From: an uncultured Pseudomonadota bacterium
Lineage (GTDB): Bacteria; Pseudomonadota; Gammaproteobacteria; Steroidobacterales; Steroidobacteraceae
Assembly (NCBI GenBank): GCA_903868595.1
Contig: CAIPVV010000024.1
Coordinates: forward strand, 1 to 47,673
Direction of reading: 5' to 3'
DNA: 47,673 bases
Shown: positions 16,267 to 28,568 of the stretch, piece after piece
How positions within the stretch are numbered: the stretch's first letter is position 1
Layout of the letters: every line of letters starts with the position of its first letter
Program-made: the position numbers and the translations under genes
The notes under the pieces: model-generated
What the model was told of the DNA's origin: nothing
Database searches by the model: none
What the model saw: the letters and a program-made list of their open reading frames with translations, nothing else

Positions 16267-17967
16267 ATGCCTAGCCTTTCGTACTGCCTGTTTCGCTCCC
16301 GAGTTGTGCGCCAGCCACATTGGTGGGCGGCCAACGTCTTGGCGCTAGCTGCGTTCTGTGGCGCGCAGGATATCGGGTACGCCGCGACGCCAGCCGCCGC
16401 GCCGATGGCTCCCGCCGTGGCGTGCCAGAAGCTGTCGGGGTTGACGATTGCAGCCGGTGCCATCGGCGAGCCGACGAGCGGCGCGAGTGTTGGTTCCGCG
16501 GAATTGATTGCCGCCGATGCACCGAAGAACATCAACGGGGAGTACTGCAAAGTCCTCGGGGCAATACATCCTGTTGATCGTAGTGCGCCGGACATCAACT
16601 TCGAAGTAAACCTACCCAGCAACTGGAACCACAAGACCCTGCAGTTCGGCGGCGGTGGGCTCAATGGCGTGCTGGTATCGGGCCTGGGGTACTACAACCG
16701 GCAGCCAGAAGCCGAAGCCACGCCGCTCAAGCAGGGCTACGTGACGATGGGAAGCGACTCGGGCCACCAGAGTGCCATTGCCTTCGATGGCAAGTTCTAC
16801 CTCAACGCGGAGGCGCTGGAGAACTACGGCCACCAACAGATCAAGAAGACGCATGACGTCGCGCTGCAGCTCGTGCAGGCACGCTACGGCGGAAAGCCCG
16901 AGCACAACTACTTCATCGGCGCATCCCAAGGTGGTCATGAGGGGTTTGACGCAGTACAGCGTTACCCAAATGACTACGATGGCGTCGTGGCCGGGTATCC
17001 CGCACACAATGTAGTGATGCTGCATCTGGCAGCGTGGAACTATGCAAAGGCCCTGCAAGGCGAGGGCGGCAAGAGCTGGATAAATCCTGCCAAGGCCAAG
17101 GCCCTTGTGGCCATGGTGTATGAGCGCTGCGACGGTCTGGATGGGGCGAAGGACGGCATCATCAGCAATGTGCGGGCCTGCGAGGCTCACAATGCAAGTC
17201 TCAAGCTCCTGACAAAGCAGAATCCTATCCGCTGCGCCGGTGGCGCGGATACGGGTAATGACTGCCTGTCGGACGCCCAGATCTCGGCCTTGAATGCGAT
17301 CGATAAGCCGTACGAAGTGGGCTTCCCGCTATTCGCGGACGACAAGGGCTCCGCCGCCTTCCCCAAGTGGACGCCGTTCGCGGGGTCGACCTTCCGCGAC
17401 GGCGGCATAGACATCCTGGGTACCGATGGCCCGACCAAGGCGCTTCAATATGCCCCGGGCGTCGCGACGCTGGGGCTCGCCATCGCACAGGACCCCAATC
17501 TCGACGTCTACAAGAATTTCGACCCGAAAGCTTATGCAGCGCGCATCAAGGACTTGGCGCAGCGAATTAGCGCCAACAGCATCGACTTGGACCAGTTCAA
17601 AAAGCGTGGTGGAAAGCTGATCATGTACCACGGGTTGGCCGATGACTTCATCTCGCCGTATAGCTCCATCCAGTACTACGGTCGACTGAAGAGCCGGTAC
17701 GACGCCGCGTCGCTGGGCGAATTCGTCAAGTTCTACACCATCCCGGGCATGGGGCATGTCACGGGCGTCTTTGGCGCCAGGATGTCGTCGCTGGAGACGT
17801 TGGAGAAGTGGGTGGAGCACGGCGTGGCGCCCGGCACCCTGCTTGCCACGGATGCCAACAAGGAAACGCAAGGTCGCACACGCCCCGTGTGCCAGTACCC
17901 TGCCTGGCCTCATTACCGCGGCAAGGGCGATATCAACTCTGCGCAGTCCTTCAGCTGCCGGACCTAG
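16267..17967 (+). CDS. Tannase/feruloyl esterase family alpha/beta hydrolase
   Basis: The 566-residue protein has an N-terminal hydrophobic segment (about 20-40) acting as a signal and the tannase-family body. The catalytic serine is S220 in GASQGGHEG, the acid is probably D459 in HGLADDFISP, and the histidine is H497 in PGMGHVTG. The calcium-loop pattern CDGLDGAKDGIISNVRAC (288-305) is typical of this family. These enzymes hydrolyse aromatic esters such as gallate or feruloyl esters outside the cytoplasm. Unusually, the residues next to Ser and His are Ala and Val, where most members have a disulfide-forming Cys pair (GCS and GHC). Substrate remains open. Confidence 0.88.
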   Translation: MPSLSYCLFRSRVVRQPHWWAANVLALAAFCGAQDIGYAATPAAAPMAPAVACQKLSGLTIAAGAIGEPTSGASVGSAELIAADAPKNINGEYCKVLGAIHPVDRSAPDINFEVNLPSNWNHKTLQFGGGGLNGVLVSGLGYYNRQPEAEATPLKQGYVTMGSDSGHQSAIAFDGKFYLNAEALENYGHQQIKKTHDVALQLVQARYGGKPEHNYFIGASQGGHEGFDAVQRYPNDYDGVVAGYPAHNVVMLHLAAWNYAKALQGEGGKSWINPAKAKALVAMVYERCDGLDGAKDGIISNVRACEAHNASLKLLTKQNPIRCAGGADTGNDCLSDAQISALNAIDKPYEVGFPLFADDKGSAAFPKWTPFAGSTFRDGGIDILGTDGPTKALQYAPGVATLGLAIAQDPNLDVYKNFDPKAYAARIKDLAQRISANSIDLDQFKKRGGKLIMYHGLADDFISPYSSIQYYGRLKSRYDAASLGEFVKFYTIPGMGHVTGVFGARMSSLETLEKWVEHGVAPGTLLATDANKETQGRTRPVCQYPAWPHYRGKGDINSAQSFSCRT

Positions 17968-18257
17968 GGACAAGGGCACTGTGCAGGAGCAGCTCCTGTC
18001 CAGGCACAGTACCCTGTTCTGACCGCAAGGCCTGCCCGCCGCGAAGCGGTACCGTACCGGCATCAGTCCGGGGCATCCGTCGTCCGTTCCTCGTCTGGCG
18101 CCGTGGGGACGCAGGCCTTGATCGTCCGTGGAACGCGGGCACACCAATCCACACGGATCCCTTGCGGCCCGGTCGCACTGCGTTATGTCACGCGGCGAGT
18201 TGGGCTCGCCATATCAGTGATATATCTCTTGGCCTAATAAAAATCAGGTCGAAGCTA

Positions 18258-18962
18258 ATGGAAAAGTCGCTGTGCCAGGTTGTTGTAGTCCTGCTTTTCC
18301 TGTGCCCACTGGGTGCCCAGGCGGAGGACGGCAGCGCGGGTGAGCGCTGCGCCATCCCGGCAGCCACCGTGAGCTTGCTGCAGTCGCAGTTGTCGCTCGT
18401 CACCCACTATGCCGATGCCAATGGCGGAATTTTCGGCCGCATATTGCCTGGGCCGAACCGCAGTTGGTCGGCCATCGTTGACCGTCGCGGCGTGTTGTGC
18501 TCGGTGATCAATAGTGGCAACGACCCGTTCCCGGCCAGTCGCGGGATCGCCATTGCCAAGGCCAGTACGGCCAATGGATTCAGCAACAGTGGTCTTGCCT
18601 TGTCGACGGCCATGCTCTACGCCTCCGCACAGCCCGGCGGCTGGGGTTATGGCTTGAACAGCACCAATCCGTTCAATCCGGATTTCGACGCCCCAGGCAG
18701 TGGCATCGGACGCGTACCTGGGGGCACGGTCACGTTTGGCGGTGGTGTCGCGCTGTATTCAAACGGTCAGGTCATTGGCGGGCTGGGCGTCAGCGGCGAT
18801 ACCGCCTGCGCCGATCACGCCGTCGCCTTTCGCATGCGTCATCTTGCCGGGCTGGATGGCACCCCGGGTGGCGCTGGCAGCGACAATATCCAGTATGCCT
18901 CGGGTCCCACGCCCAAGGGCTTTGAGCACCCGCACTGCCTCCCGACAGATATCACTCCCTGA
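18258..18962 (+). CDS. GlcG/HbpS-like exported protein
   Basis: From the ATG at 18258 the protein has 234 residues with a clear signal peptide (MEKSLCQVVVVLLFLCPLGAQAED). The mature part has the GlcG/HbpS (haem-degrading/haem-binding) pattern: a helix with LSLVTHYADANGGIFG, a SVINSGNDPFPASRGIAIAKASTANGFS strand-helix, then PGGTVTFGGGVALYSNGQVIGGLGVSGDTACADHAVAFRMRHLAG near the C-terminus. Members bind haem or cobalamin or act as accessory proteins to oxidoreductases. Longer upstream frames (to 17808) overlap the tannase gene and lack the signal, so they are rejected. No close operon partner. Confidence 0.83.
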   Translation: MEKSLCQVVVVLLFLCPLGAQAEDGSAGERCAIPAATVSLLQSQLSLVTHYADANGGIFGRILPGPNRSWSAIVDRRGVLCSVINSGNDPFPASRGIAIAKASTANGFSNSGLALSTAMLYASAQPGGWGYGLNSTNPFNPDFDAPGSGIGRVPGGTVTFGGGVALYSNGQVIGGLGVSGDTACADHAVAFRMRHLAGLDGTPGGAGSDNIQYASGPTPKGFEHPHCLPTDITP

Positions 18963-19711
18963 CACAGTCCGTGCCACGCAACGTGACGAGGCAGGGCGGG
19001 AGCCGGGTGTCAGTTGGGCACCCGGCGAGCGATACGCGCCAAGTGGCCAGGGGGAACGGCTGCGTCGCCCGCAGAGTGCAGCCTGCTCAAGGGGCAGGCG
19101 CGCCCAGAGCACTTCAGCCTTGCATGTCTCCCGGAGAGTTGCATTGTTCAGCAGTCCGGAGCCTTCGGGAGCGCCAGGCGCGTCAGCGCCCCGCCACACC
19201 AAGGCCACACGCCTGAGGAACGGCAGATCGCTCGCTGGGTGGTTTGGTATAGCGCTTGGGGCGGTTCAGTGGTTGAGGCAGAAAGGGTTCTTGAGAGCCA
19301 CCTTGCGGGGTGGATGCGCAATCCCTCCGGGTGTCGGCGGGAGCGAGCCAATGGGACTGCAAACCCTGCGGACGGTCGAGGCTATCGAACGTCCGGCATT
19401 GCATCACGACTCTTTGGGCTCCTGGCCCTGTGCACCGGCAGCCAGACTGTGAACGGTCGAGCCTCTGAGGGACACAGGCTGTTGGGGCCAGGCAGCGCCG
19501 TGCGCGAGCTGCTGTGGCCCGGGCTCGAGAGGGGTAGCGGAGCGGCCATTGCCGTCGGGTCAGCCGCCTGGATCTCTGACGCATTCCCACGGCAACGGGA
19601 CCTGCCCGAAAATCGGCCAGGAGCCTCAAATACACGGGTTCTGACGCCCAGCAACGCGGCAGCATCCGCTGACGGGGTTGCGCCGCAGGGATGTTGCCGT
19701 ACCCGTCTCGC
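18963..19711. other. 749-bp stretch without a supportable gene
   Basis: Several overlapping GC-rich frames on both strands cover it, but none has a domain, a ribosome binding site or plausible composition. I see no repeat or RNA gene. Confidence 0.4.
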
Positions 19712-22201
19712 CTACTGGTGGTAGGTCAGGGTAAGGCCAACGGTACGCGGCCGAAAGGTGAAGTTGCGGGGTAGGCGGCTGTCTCCAGTTCCCGGATCTA
19801 TCGTGTAGTTGAAGTTGGTGACCGTGTGGCTGTCGGTCAGATTGTCCACGAATGCTGCAAGGGACCAGCTCCCAAGTGCGGTACCAGCCCGCACTGAAAC
19901 GAAATTCGTCGCTGACAGCGTGTAGTTGGCCGGATCGTATTGCAGGGAGAGCGGATCCTGGCTCGCGCCTGGCCACTTGGGACGTCCCTGATACTCGTCA
20001 TCCAACCGGATGAAGGAGGCACGCTCGAATGCCATGAAGCGATACTCCAGGCCCGCCGAGGCTGTCACCGGCGCACCGGGCTGGCCGCTCTGGCCGACGA
20101 TGGCGTCGCCGTTGGCGACGACCGGGGAGGTCTCGACTGCGGAGAGGCGCGAGTCACGCGTGTAGCGCGCGTCCGTGTAGCCGACCGTCATCTGCAAGGT
20201 CAGGGCGTCTGTCAGAAGCACATCCGCCTGCACGTCAGCTCCCTTGGCTGTGGCCTCGCCGAGGTTCGTGATGAAGCTAATCTGGCAGATCGGGGGCAGC
20301 ACCGTCTGCTGAATGTTATTCCAGCGGATGTAGTAGATGCTGGTTGCGATGCGCAGGCGACCCGCGAAGTTGTTCTTCGAGCCCACTTCAAAGCTGTTGA
20401 CCGTATCGGAGTTGAAGGTTGCCGGCGCATCGTTGATGCCGAAGTTCTGGAAGTCGGTGCCACATGCGGCGGCTGGCACCGGGTTGTTGGCGCCACCGGG
20501 ACGGAAGCCCTTTGCGTAGGTCGCGTAGTAGAGATTGTTGGAGTCGGCCTGGTAGGAGAGGTTGATCCGCGGCGTGAAGGAGTTTTCCTTCTTGTCGCCG
20601 CTGTTGCTCTGTGGCGTCAGGAATAGCTGGGGTCCACCGGTCAGCGTGTCGAAGGAGAATTGCGTCTTGGAGACGCGGGCCCCTGCGGTCAACTTCAGCG
20701 TGTCCGTGATGTTGTAGGTGGCTTCACCGAACCACGCATATTGCTTGTCCTGCGAATGGGTCTTCAGGAAATAGGAATCAGTCGGGTAGCGCGGGTCGTA
20801 GGTGACGGGGTTGCCGTTGGAGTCTACGAAGAAGTTTGTGTAAGGCTGACCCGTCAGTGCAACCGACAGCGCGTTCAGCATCGGGTCGTGTATCTGCTCC
20901 AGATAGCTCTGACGGTTGGAGCTGAAGAACAGTCCCGTGGTCCAGGTAAACCGGGCGTTGGGATCCGTGCTTTGCAGGCGGAGTTCCTGTACGAAGTTCT
21001 GCTGTCCGTTGTCGATCGAGACCGGCGAGGTGTAGTTGGCGACCGAGGCCGGCAGGTGGATTCCCGTGCCATCTAGCAGCGGAAAGGCTACGCCAGGAAG
21101 GAAAGCGCTGACCGGGAAGACCGGGAATGCTCCCTGTGCCTGGTAGAAGCCGAGGTTGTATTCCGTACCCTCGTAGCCCGTCGTGTCCTTGCGATGGTAG
21201 TACGAGGTGTTTGAAATCAGCCGGAATGAGCCGAAGTCCCCCTCGATCTTCAGGGCCGGCAGGTAGAAAGTGTCCGGGAAGGTCCGCTTCGTCGGGTCCG
21301 CGCTCACGTAGTGATCGCTGCCGGGGTTGGAATAGAGCGGCCAGTAACTCTCGAAGTTGTTACGCTTGCGATCCTGGTAGTAGATGCTGGGAGTTACGGA
21401 CCAGTTCTCCGTTGGCGCCCACACCGCGGCGAGCCGGACCAGGATCGTGTTGTCGTAATTGGCCTTCTTCTCGGTCATCGCCAGTGTGTTGGGATTGACC
21501 AGATCAATCCAGCCACCGTCGTGGCGATACCAGACGGTTGCCCGGGCCCCGAGCGTCCCATCGATGAGTGGGCCACCAACGGCTGCGCCCACCTCGTAGC
21601 TGGGATCGCCGCCCTGCGTCGTGGAGATCTCGCTGCGGCTGTAGACACTGGTCTTGGTCAGGCTCGGCTGCGTGGTGATGTAGCGCACGGTGCCGCCCTC
21701 GGAACCCGCGCCGAACAGCGTGCCTTGGGGGCCGCGCAGGACCTCCACGCGGTCCAGGTCGAAGGACTTGGGCAGGGCTTCGTCGGGATTCAGGGCCAGC
21801 CCCCGCATCTGGATGGGCGTGTCATCCAGGTAGATGCCTGTCGTACCCGCGCCGCCGGAGGAGGCGATACCTCGAATTGAAATATTGTTCGTGCCGCCGT
21901 TGTCGACGTACACGCCAGGCGTGAAGCGGGCAACGTCCTGGATGTCCTTGACGCCGCGCAGGTCGAGACTCTCGCGGGTGAGCGCGGTCACGCTGATGGG
22001 CACCCGGCTCAGGTTCTCCTCGTGGCGGGTCGCCGTGACCACGATCTCCTCCAGTACCCCGGCGTTGGCGTCCGGTGCCGCTTGGGCCTTGGCGAGGCTC
22101 GCGAGGGTGAGTGCGGCAAGGCCACAGCAGAGTGTTGCCGCAGTGCCACGCGGACGCCGCGGATCGAGAATCACCGTCGGGGAGGGCTTTGCGTTACGCA
22201 T
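19712..22201 (-). CDS. TonB-dependent outer-membrane receptor
   Basis: From the ATG at 22201 (Shine-Dalgarno GGAAGTG just upstream) the protein has about 829 residues with a signal peptide ending in ASLAKAQA. The plug domain begins EEIVVTATRHEENLSRVPISVTALT and contains the NNISIRGIAS and DLDRVEVLRGPQGTLFGAGSEGGTVRYIT signatures. A 22-strand barrel follows, ending FRPRTVGLTLTYHQ. Such receptors import scarce substrates with energy from TonB. The RGPQGTLFG type is common in xanthomonads, sphingomonads and their relatives. Position next to an HSL-type esterase hints at uptake of an organic ester or aromatic compound, which is inference only. A further in-frame start at 22366 adds a non-signal extension and is less likely. 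Confidence 0.94.
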   Translation of the reverse strand: MRNAKPSPTVILDPRRPRGTAATLCCGLAALTLASLAKAQAAPDANAGVLEEIVVTATRHEENLSRVPISVTALTRESLDLRGVKDIQDVARFTPGVYVDNGGTNNISIRGIASSGGAGTTGIYLDDTPIQMRGLALNPDEALPKSFDLDRVEVLRGPQGTLFGAGSEGGTVRYITTQPSLTKTSVYSRSEISTTQGGDPSYEVGAAVGGPLIDGTLGARATVWYRHDGGWIDLVNPNTLAMTEKKANYDNTILVRLAAVWAPTENWSVTPSIYYQDRKRNNFESYWPLYSNPGSDHYVSADPTKRTFPDTFYLPALKIEGDFGSFRLISNTSYYHRKDTTGYEGTEYNLGFYQAQGAFPVFPVSAFLPGVAFPLLDGTGIHLPASVANYTSPVSIDNGQQNFVQELRLQSTDPNARFTWTTGLFFSSNRQSYLEQIHDPMLNALSVALTGQPYTNFFVDSNGNPVTYDPRYPTDSYFLKTHSQDKQYAWFGEATYNITDTLKLTAGARVSKTQFSFDTLTGGPQLFLTPQSNSGDKKENSFTPRINLSYQADSNNLYYATYAKGFRPGGANNPVPAAACGTDFQNFGINDAPATFNSDTVNSFEVGSKNNFAGRLRIATSIYYIRWNNIQQTVLPPICQISFITNLGEATAKGADVQADVLLTDALTLQMTVGYTDARYTRDSRLSAVETSPVVANGDAIVGQSGQPGAPVTASAGLEYRFMAFERASFIRLDDEYQGRPKWPGASQDPLSLQYDPANYTLSATNFVSVRAGTALGSWSLAAFVDNLTDSHTVTNFNYTIDPGTGDSRLPRNFTFRPRTVGLTLTYHQ

Positions 22202-22849
22202 GGTCACTTCCATTCTGGCAAACGACGGGGTCATGAGGTGGCGTCTGCCGTCAGAATACAGCGGGAATGTACTGGGATCGATACTTGCGTCATACCGGCA
22301 GGCGGATTGCTCCGGCGCTTGGCGATTGAGCAGGCTCGCGGGGCAATTTGCGCCTTTTTTATGCATAAGGCGCTCCGGCCCCGGCCGGGTGCCAGCCGCA
22401 AAGCGGGTGGTGTCGTCTAATCACACCGCTATGCCGTAGGGGCATCGGCCGAGTCCTGCCACGACGTGGTGCCCACGCGGCGGAGGGCCCTCGAGCGCGC
22501 GATCGGCGACCGCAGGTAGCCCTCTGTTCGCGCCGGGGCAGGGCGGTCGTAGCGTTTGCCTCTGACGCAGTGAGCGGCAATGAAATGGCTGTGGCGCCGC
22601 GGCGGGAGCCCCCGCGCAGCAAAAAAGGGATCGGGCACCGGTTCGGGGGCTCTAGGCCCGTCCGGTAGCCGGCCCACCGGTGATCAGCGGAGATCGCGCT
22701 GTACCCTCCGGCATTGCCTCAGGGCGGTGCGCCCGGCCGGGAGGTTTAGCCCGCTGGGATCGGTTGATCGAGATCGAGGGCAAGACGGCAGGAGTACGCA
22801 CCTCGCTGTGTGCGGGTTCCCCCGCCGGGGCCCCGTCCCGCTACCGGCG
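22202..22849. other. 648-bp stretch without a supportable gene
   Basis: Lies between the hydrolase stop and the TonB receptor start, both minus-strand genes; it holds the receptor promoter. The only frames are arginine/proline-rich and domain-free. I see no clear terminator with a T-run. Confidence 0.4.
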
Positions 22850-23938
22850 CTATTTCCCCAGATGCCGGTCAAAGAAGGCCGCAATCTCGCCGAACGCCTC
22901 CTGCGTTTCCGGGGCGGTGTCGTCCCGACTGTACTGCGCATGGGACTGGCCTTCGTAGACCTGCAGGGAGGCCTCTACGCCGGCCTGGCGCAGCTTGCGG
23001 TGTACGCGCACGGTGTTACTCAGCAGCAGGTCCCGGGTGCCGGTGGTCAGGATGGCTGGCGGAAAGCCCGCGAAGTCGCCATACACCGGTGAGAGCAGGG
23101 GGTCTTTCAGGTCGTGGCCGTTGGCGTAGAACTTCGCCGCGGCGTCACACAGGCCCGCGGTGGAGATCAGCACGTTGTCCACCAGGGCGTTGGTTTGGAA
23201 GGAGTCGCCGGTCTTGGTAACGTCCGACATTGGCGTACCTGGGGCAATGGCGGCCGGCAGGGGCAAACCCGCTTTCTTGGCCTGGAGGATCATTTCTAGC
23301 GTCAACGCGCCACCCGCAGAGGTCCCGAAGATCGCCATTTTCTTGGGGTCGGCCATCTTCAGGGCCGCCTTCCAGACCGTCATCGCATCATCCAGCGCGG
23401 CCGGGAAGTACGCCTCCGGCGGCATGCGGTAGTCGACCGAAATCACCTTGAAATGGCCGAAGCCCGCCATGAGGATGGCCTCCGCGGTACCCGCCTCACC
23501 CGGACTCAGCACGTAGCAGCCGCCATGCACATGAACGAGCAGGCGATTTCTGTTTTCCTTGGGAATCTCTTCGGGCGTGACGATGTAGGCGCGCACCCCG
23601 TCGATGGTGGTGGCCTCCACCTTGACGTGCAGGCGTGCGCGCAGCGCCGGGAGGGCCTGGATCGCGCCCGTGGCTCCGGTCGTGGCCAGCGTCTTCCACT
23701 CCTCGGCCGTCTGGGGAAAGGCTTCCCAGTCAGCCCGCGGCGCCACGGCGATCATTTTCTGCATTTGGAGGCTCACGTCGCCGGGGACGGGCAGGGTACG
23801 AGCCGGAATCTCGCGTGCTGGGTAACTGGTCTGTGCCACGCCGGGTAGGGCGAGAAGGGCCAAGAATCCCCCCACGGCGACGGGCCGCAGGACTTGCGCG
23901 AAAATCCGGCCGATAGCAGCGTCGCCAGTGGCGTTCAT
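22850..23938 (-). CDS. HSL-type alpha/beta hydrolase (esterase), exported
   Basis: The 362-residue protein from the ATG at 23938 has a hydrophobic signal segment (about 17-36, ending GVAQ). It carries the hormone-sensitive-lipase family signatures: oxyanion HGG (138-140) in VHVHGGCYV, nucleophile S207 in GTSAGGAL, acid D303 in GTRDLLLSN and H333 in GQSHAQY. Such enzymes hydrolyse short-chain or bulky esters. A longer frame to 24196 is GC-rich noise upstream of the signal peptide. It is transcribed in the same direction as the TonB receptor but 648 bp away, so co-regulation is only a possibility. Confidence 0.9.
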   Translation of the reverse strand: MNATGDAAIGRIFAQVLRPVAVGGFLALLALPGVAQTSYPAREIPARTLPVPGDVSLQMQKMIAVAPRADWEAFPQTAEEWKTLATTGATGAIQALPALRARLHVKVEATTIDGVRAYIVTPEEIPKENRNRLLVHVHGGCYVLSPGEAGTAEAILMAGFGHFKVISVDYRMPPEAYFPAALDDAMTVWKAALKMADPKKMAIFGTSAGGALTLEMILQAKKAGLPLPAAIAPGTPMSDVTKTGDSFQTNALVDNVLISTAGLCDAAAKFYANGHDLKDPLLSPVYGDFAGFPPAILTTGTRDLLLSNTVRVHRKLRQAGVEASLQVYEGQSHAQYSRDDTAPETQEAFGEIAAFFDRHLGK

Positions 23939-24310
23939 GGGTTGTGTACTCCGCTGATTTCTTTGGGCCGACAGACTATGCCTATTCACCTCGTTGGGGT
24001 ACCCGAAGGCGCAACGGTCGACTGCCGTTCGACCCGGGTGGGCTGCGCTGGTCCCGAGTCGCGCCCCGGGTCCCCTCCCCACCCCCGGTGTGTGTGGTGC
24101 GACCAGGACTGGGGTAGCTTGCGCACGGATGCCCCCGCGGTAAGCGGGTGAAGGCCCTGGCCGCGCCAGGCGCCGATCCAGTACCCAGGCTGCCACGGCG
24201 CCCGCTGGAGGGGACCCAGTTGGCTCGTCGCTCCCGGATGAAGCGCTCGAGCCACCCCCATCGGCGCCGGGGTAAACCCTCCGGCGTCGATGGCCCGACG
24301 CGAGGGTCGG
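23939..24310. other. 372-bp stretch without a supportable gene
   Basis: Promoter region of the esterase gene and downstream region of icd. It contains C-rich runs and several short GC-rich inverted repeats, none followed by a T-run. No gene is called. Confidence 0.4.
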
Positions 24311-26731
<2,421 letters not shown>

Positions 26732-26794
26732 TTATTTCAAGAAAAACGGCGGGTCCGGCGGCAGCGGCGTCGACTTTCCCGGGGAGTAAAGTCG

Positions 26795-27700
26795 ATGCCT
26801 GTCCAAGTGCAGATCGGATTTCTGTTCTTTTTGTTTGCCGCCGGCCTGATCGCCCGCCGCCGCGGCTGGCTGACCCCGCCGCAGGCCGGCAAGATGGTCC
26901 AGCTGGTCATTACCGTCGGCCTTCCCGCCCTGTTCCTTTCCGACGTGAGCCGCATCCCCTTGCATCGGGAACTGGCGGCCCTGCCCACCGTGGCGGTGAT
27001 CGTGATGCTGCTCACCCTGGTGACGGCGCTACTGCTGGGCCGCGCGATGCATCTGGCACGACCCTCGTTCGGTGCCTTCGTCATCTGCAGCATGTCGATT
27101 AACAATGCCTTTCTGTTCCCGTTCATCATCGCCGGCTGGGGAAAGGAGGCGTTTGCACAGTTGGCGCTCTTCGACCTTGGAAATACCGTGATCCAGGCGA
27201 CCGTCATCTACGGTGTCGCGGCGATCTTCGGCGGTCACGCGACGGGTGCTGGGGCTCTGCTCAAGCGTATGTTGAGCTTCCCGCCGCTGTGGGCACTGGT
27301 GGTGGCGCTGGCGATCAACCTGGGGGGCTGGCACCTGCCGCCGCTGGCAACTACGGTCCTGGGATGGACGGGCCGGTTGATCCTGCAGCTGGTGGTGCTG
27401 GCGCTGGGCGTGATGTTCGATGCCAAGCTGCTGGGCTCCAGGAACGTATTGGGGGCCCTGGCGCTGCGCATCGTGTTCGGATTGGCGATCGGTTTCGCCT
27501 GCGTGGAGGCCTTCGGCCTGACGGGGCTTACGCGTTCCGTGCTGCTGCTGGGGTCGGCGGCCCCCATCGGCTTCAGCGCCGTGGTTATCGCCAGCCGCGA
27601 GCACCTGGATCGGGAACTCGCGGCCAGCGCGGCATCGCTGTCGGTCCTGCTGGCCCTGGTCTACGTGCCGCTCGCCCTCTGGCTGCTACATCAGCCGTAG
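26795..27700 (+). CDS. AEC-family membrane transporter
   Basis: The 301-residue protein is hydrophobic throughout, with about ten membrane segments in two halves, starting VQIGFLFFLFAAGLIARRRGWL and ending LSVLLALVYVPLALWLL. The pattern (AGLIARRRGWLTPPQAGKMVQLVITVGLPALFLS) is that of auxin-efflux-carrier family permeases, which carry organic acids such as malate or malonate. A GGGGAGTAAAG Shine-Dalgarno precedes the ATG. Proximity to icd would suit a dicarboxylate carrier, but substrate is not determined. It is convergent with the SYLF gene, 16 bp apart. Confidence 0.9.
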   Translation: MPVQVQIGFLFFLFAAGLIARRRGWLTPPQAGKMVQLVITVGLPALFLSDVSRIPLHRELAALPTVAVIVMLLTLVTALLLGRAMHLARPSFGAFVICSMSINNAFLFPFIIAGWGKEAFAQLALFDLGNTVIQATVIYGVAAIFGGHATGAGALLKRMLSFPPLWALVVALAINLGGWHLPPLATTVLGWTGRLILQLVVLALGVMFDAKLLGSRNVLGALALRIVFGLAIGFACVEAFGLTGLTRSVLLLGSAAPIGFSAVVIASREHLDRELAASAASLSVLLALVYVPLALWLLHQP

Positions 27701-27716
27701 GGCGGCGCCGTTCGGG

Positions 27717-28526
27717 CTAGCGCGGCTCGGTGCCTGGCTTCTGGTCTTCCATCGGGAACGTCCGCACGCCGGTCGGCGCCGGGGCGGGCGCCGCAGCAGC
27801 CGCGGGTGCCGGTGCGGGCGTGGTGGCCGCCGTCGCGGTCTCCCCCGTGCTGGCGGCAATGGCTGCCAGGAAACGCCGCACGTTCTCCGAGTCCTTGGTC
27901 ACGGCGCCGCTCATGATCTCCGACGCCAGCACGCCGGGCTTCATGTAGAAGCGTGCGTTGCTCTTGTTGTCGATCGTGATCGCGGTGCCCTCCAGCGAGA
28001 CGCCGGCAAAGAGACCGCGGCTGCGCGAATAGGAGAACACCTCGGCATCCAAGCCCGCGGCCGCCTCGCCCTGACGCCCGACCGGACCGGCGGCGACAGA
28101 GGCGCCGGCGCCCAGGGTTATCTTGCCGCCGGCCAGGCCCTCGACGCCGCGACGGCTGGTGAACACCAGCACGATGTCCGTGGCCGAGCCGCCGACTTGA
28201 AAGCCGCCGCTCAGTCCCGTAACCGAGATGAAGACGGGGTTGCCGAAGCGCCCCTTGCTGTCACGCACCACCATGGCGCCGTTGCCAAATCGCCCGCCGA
28301 TGAACAGCGCGGCCTTGAACACATCCGGGATCACCGCCACGGCATAGGCGCGCTGCAGGAGGCGCTCGGGAATGACGTCGTCTCGCTGGGTGCGCAACTC
28401 GTCAAGGACTTCGGAGGCGATCAGCAGGCGGGATTCCTCGCGTGCCTGGGCGTGAACGATAGTGGCCGAGCCCAGCGCGATCAGCAGCAGGGGTAGGGTG
28501 AGAAGGCGACGGATCTTTTGATGCAT
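27717..28526 (-). CDS. SYLF-domain (Ysc84-like) lipid-binding exported protein
   Basis: From the ATG at 28526 (Shine-Dalgarno AAGGA) the protein has 269 residues with a signal peptide (about 1-26, ending IVHAQA). The SYLF body contains LLQRAYAVAVIPDVFKAALFIGGRFGNGAMVVRD, VFISVTGLSGGFQVGGSATDIVLVF and YSRSRGLFAGVSLEGTAI. SYLF domains bind phosphoinositides in eukaryotes; bacterial members are exported and poorly understood. The C-terminus is a long Ala/Pro repeat tail (PAPAPAAAAAPAPAP), perhaps a spacer in the envelope. It is divergent from apbE, with an inverted repeat between the starts. Confidence 0.88.
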   Translation of the reverse strand: MHQKIRRLLTLPLLLIALGSATIVHAQAREESRLLIASEVLDELRTQRDDVIPERLLQRAYAVAVIPDVFKAALFIGGRFGNGAMVVRDSKGRFGNPVFISVTGLSGGFQVGGSATDIVLVFTSRRGVEGLAGGKITLGAGASVAAGPVGRQGEAAAGLDAEVFSYSRSRGLFAGVSLEGTAITIDNKSNARFYMKPGVLASEIMSGAVTKDSENVRRFLAAIAASTGETATAATTPAPAPAAAAAPAPAPTGVRTFPMEDQKPGTEPR

Positions 28527-28568
28527 TTGGCAATCCTTGTTGCAAGGCACAGGGCGACCTGCGCGGAG

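Noticed and set aside
18963..19711. Overlapping frames of 236 and 160 codons
   Set aside because: No domain, no start signals and frames on both strands are equally open, as expected from GC-rich non-coding DNA.
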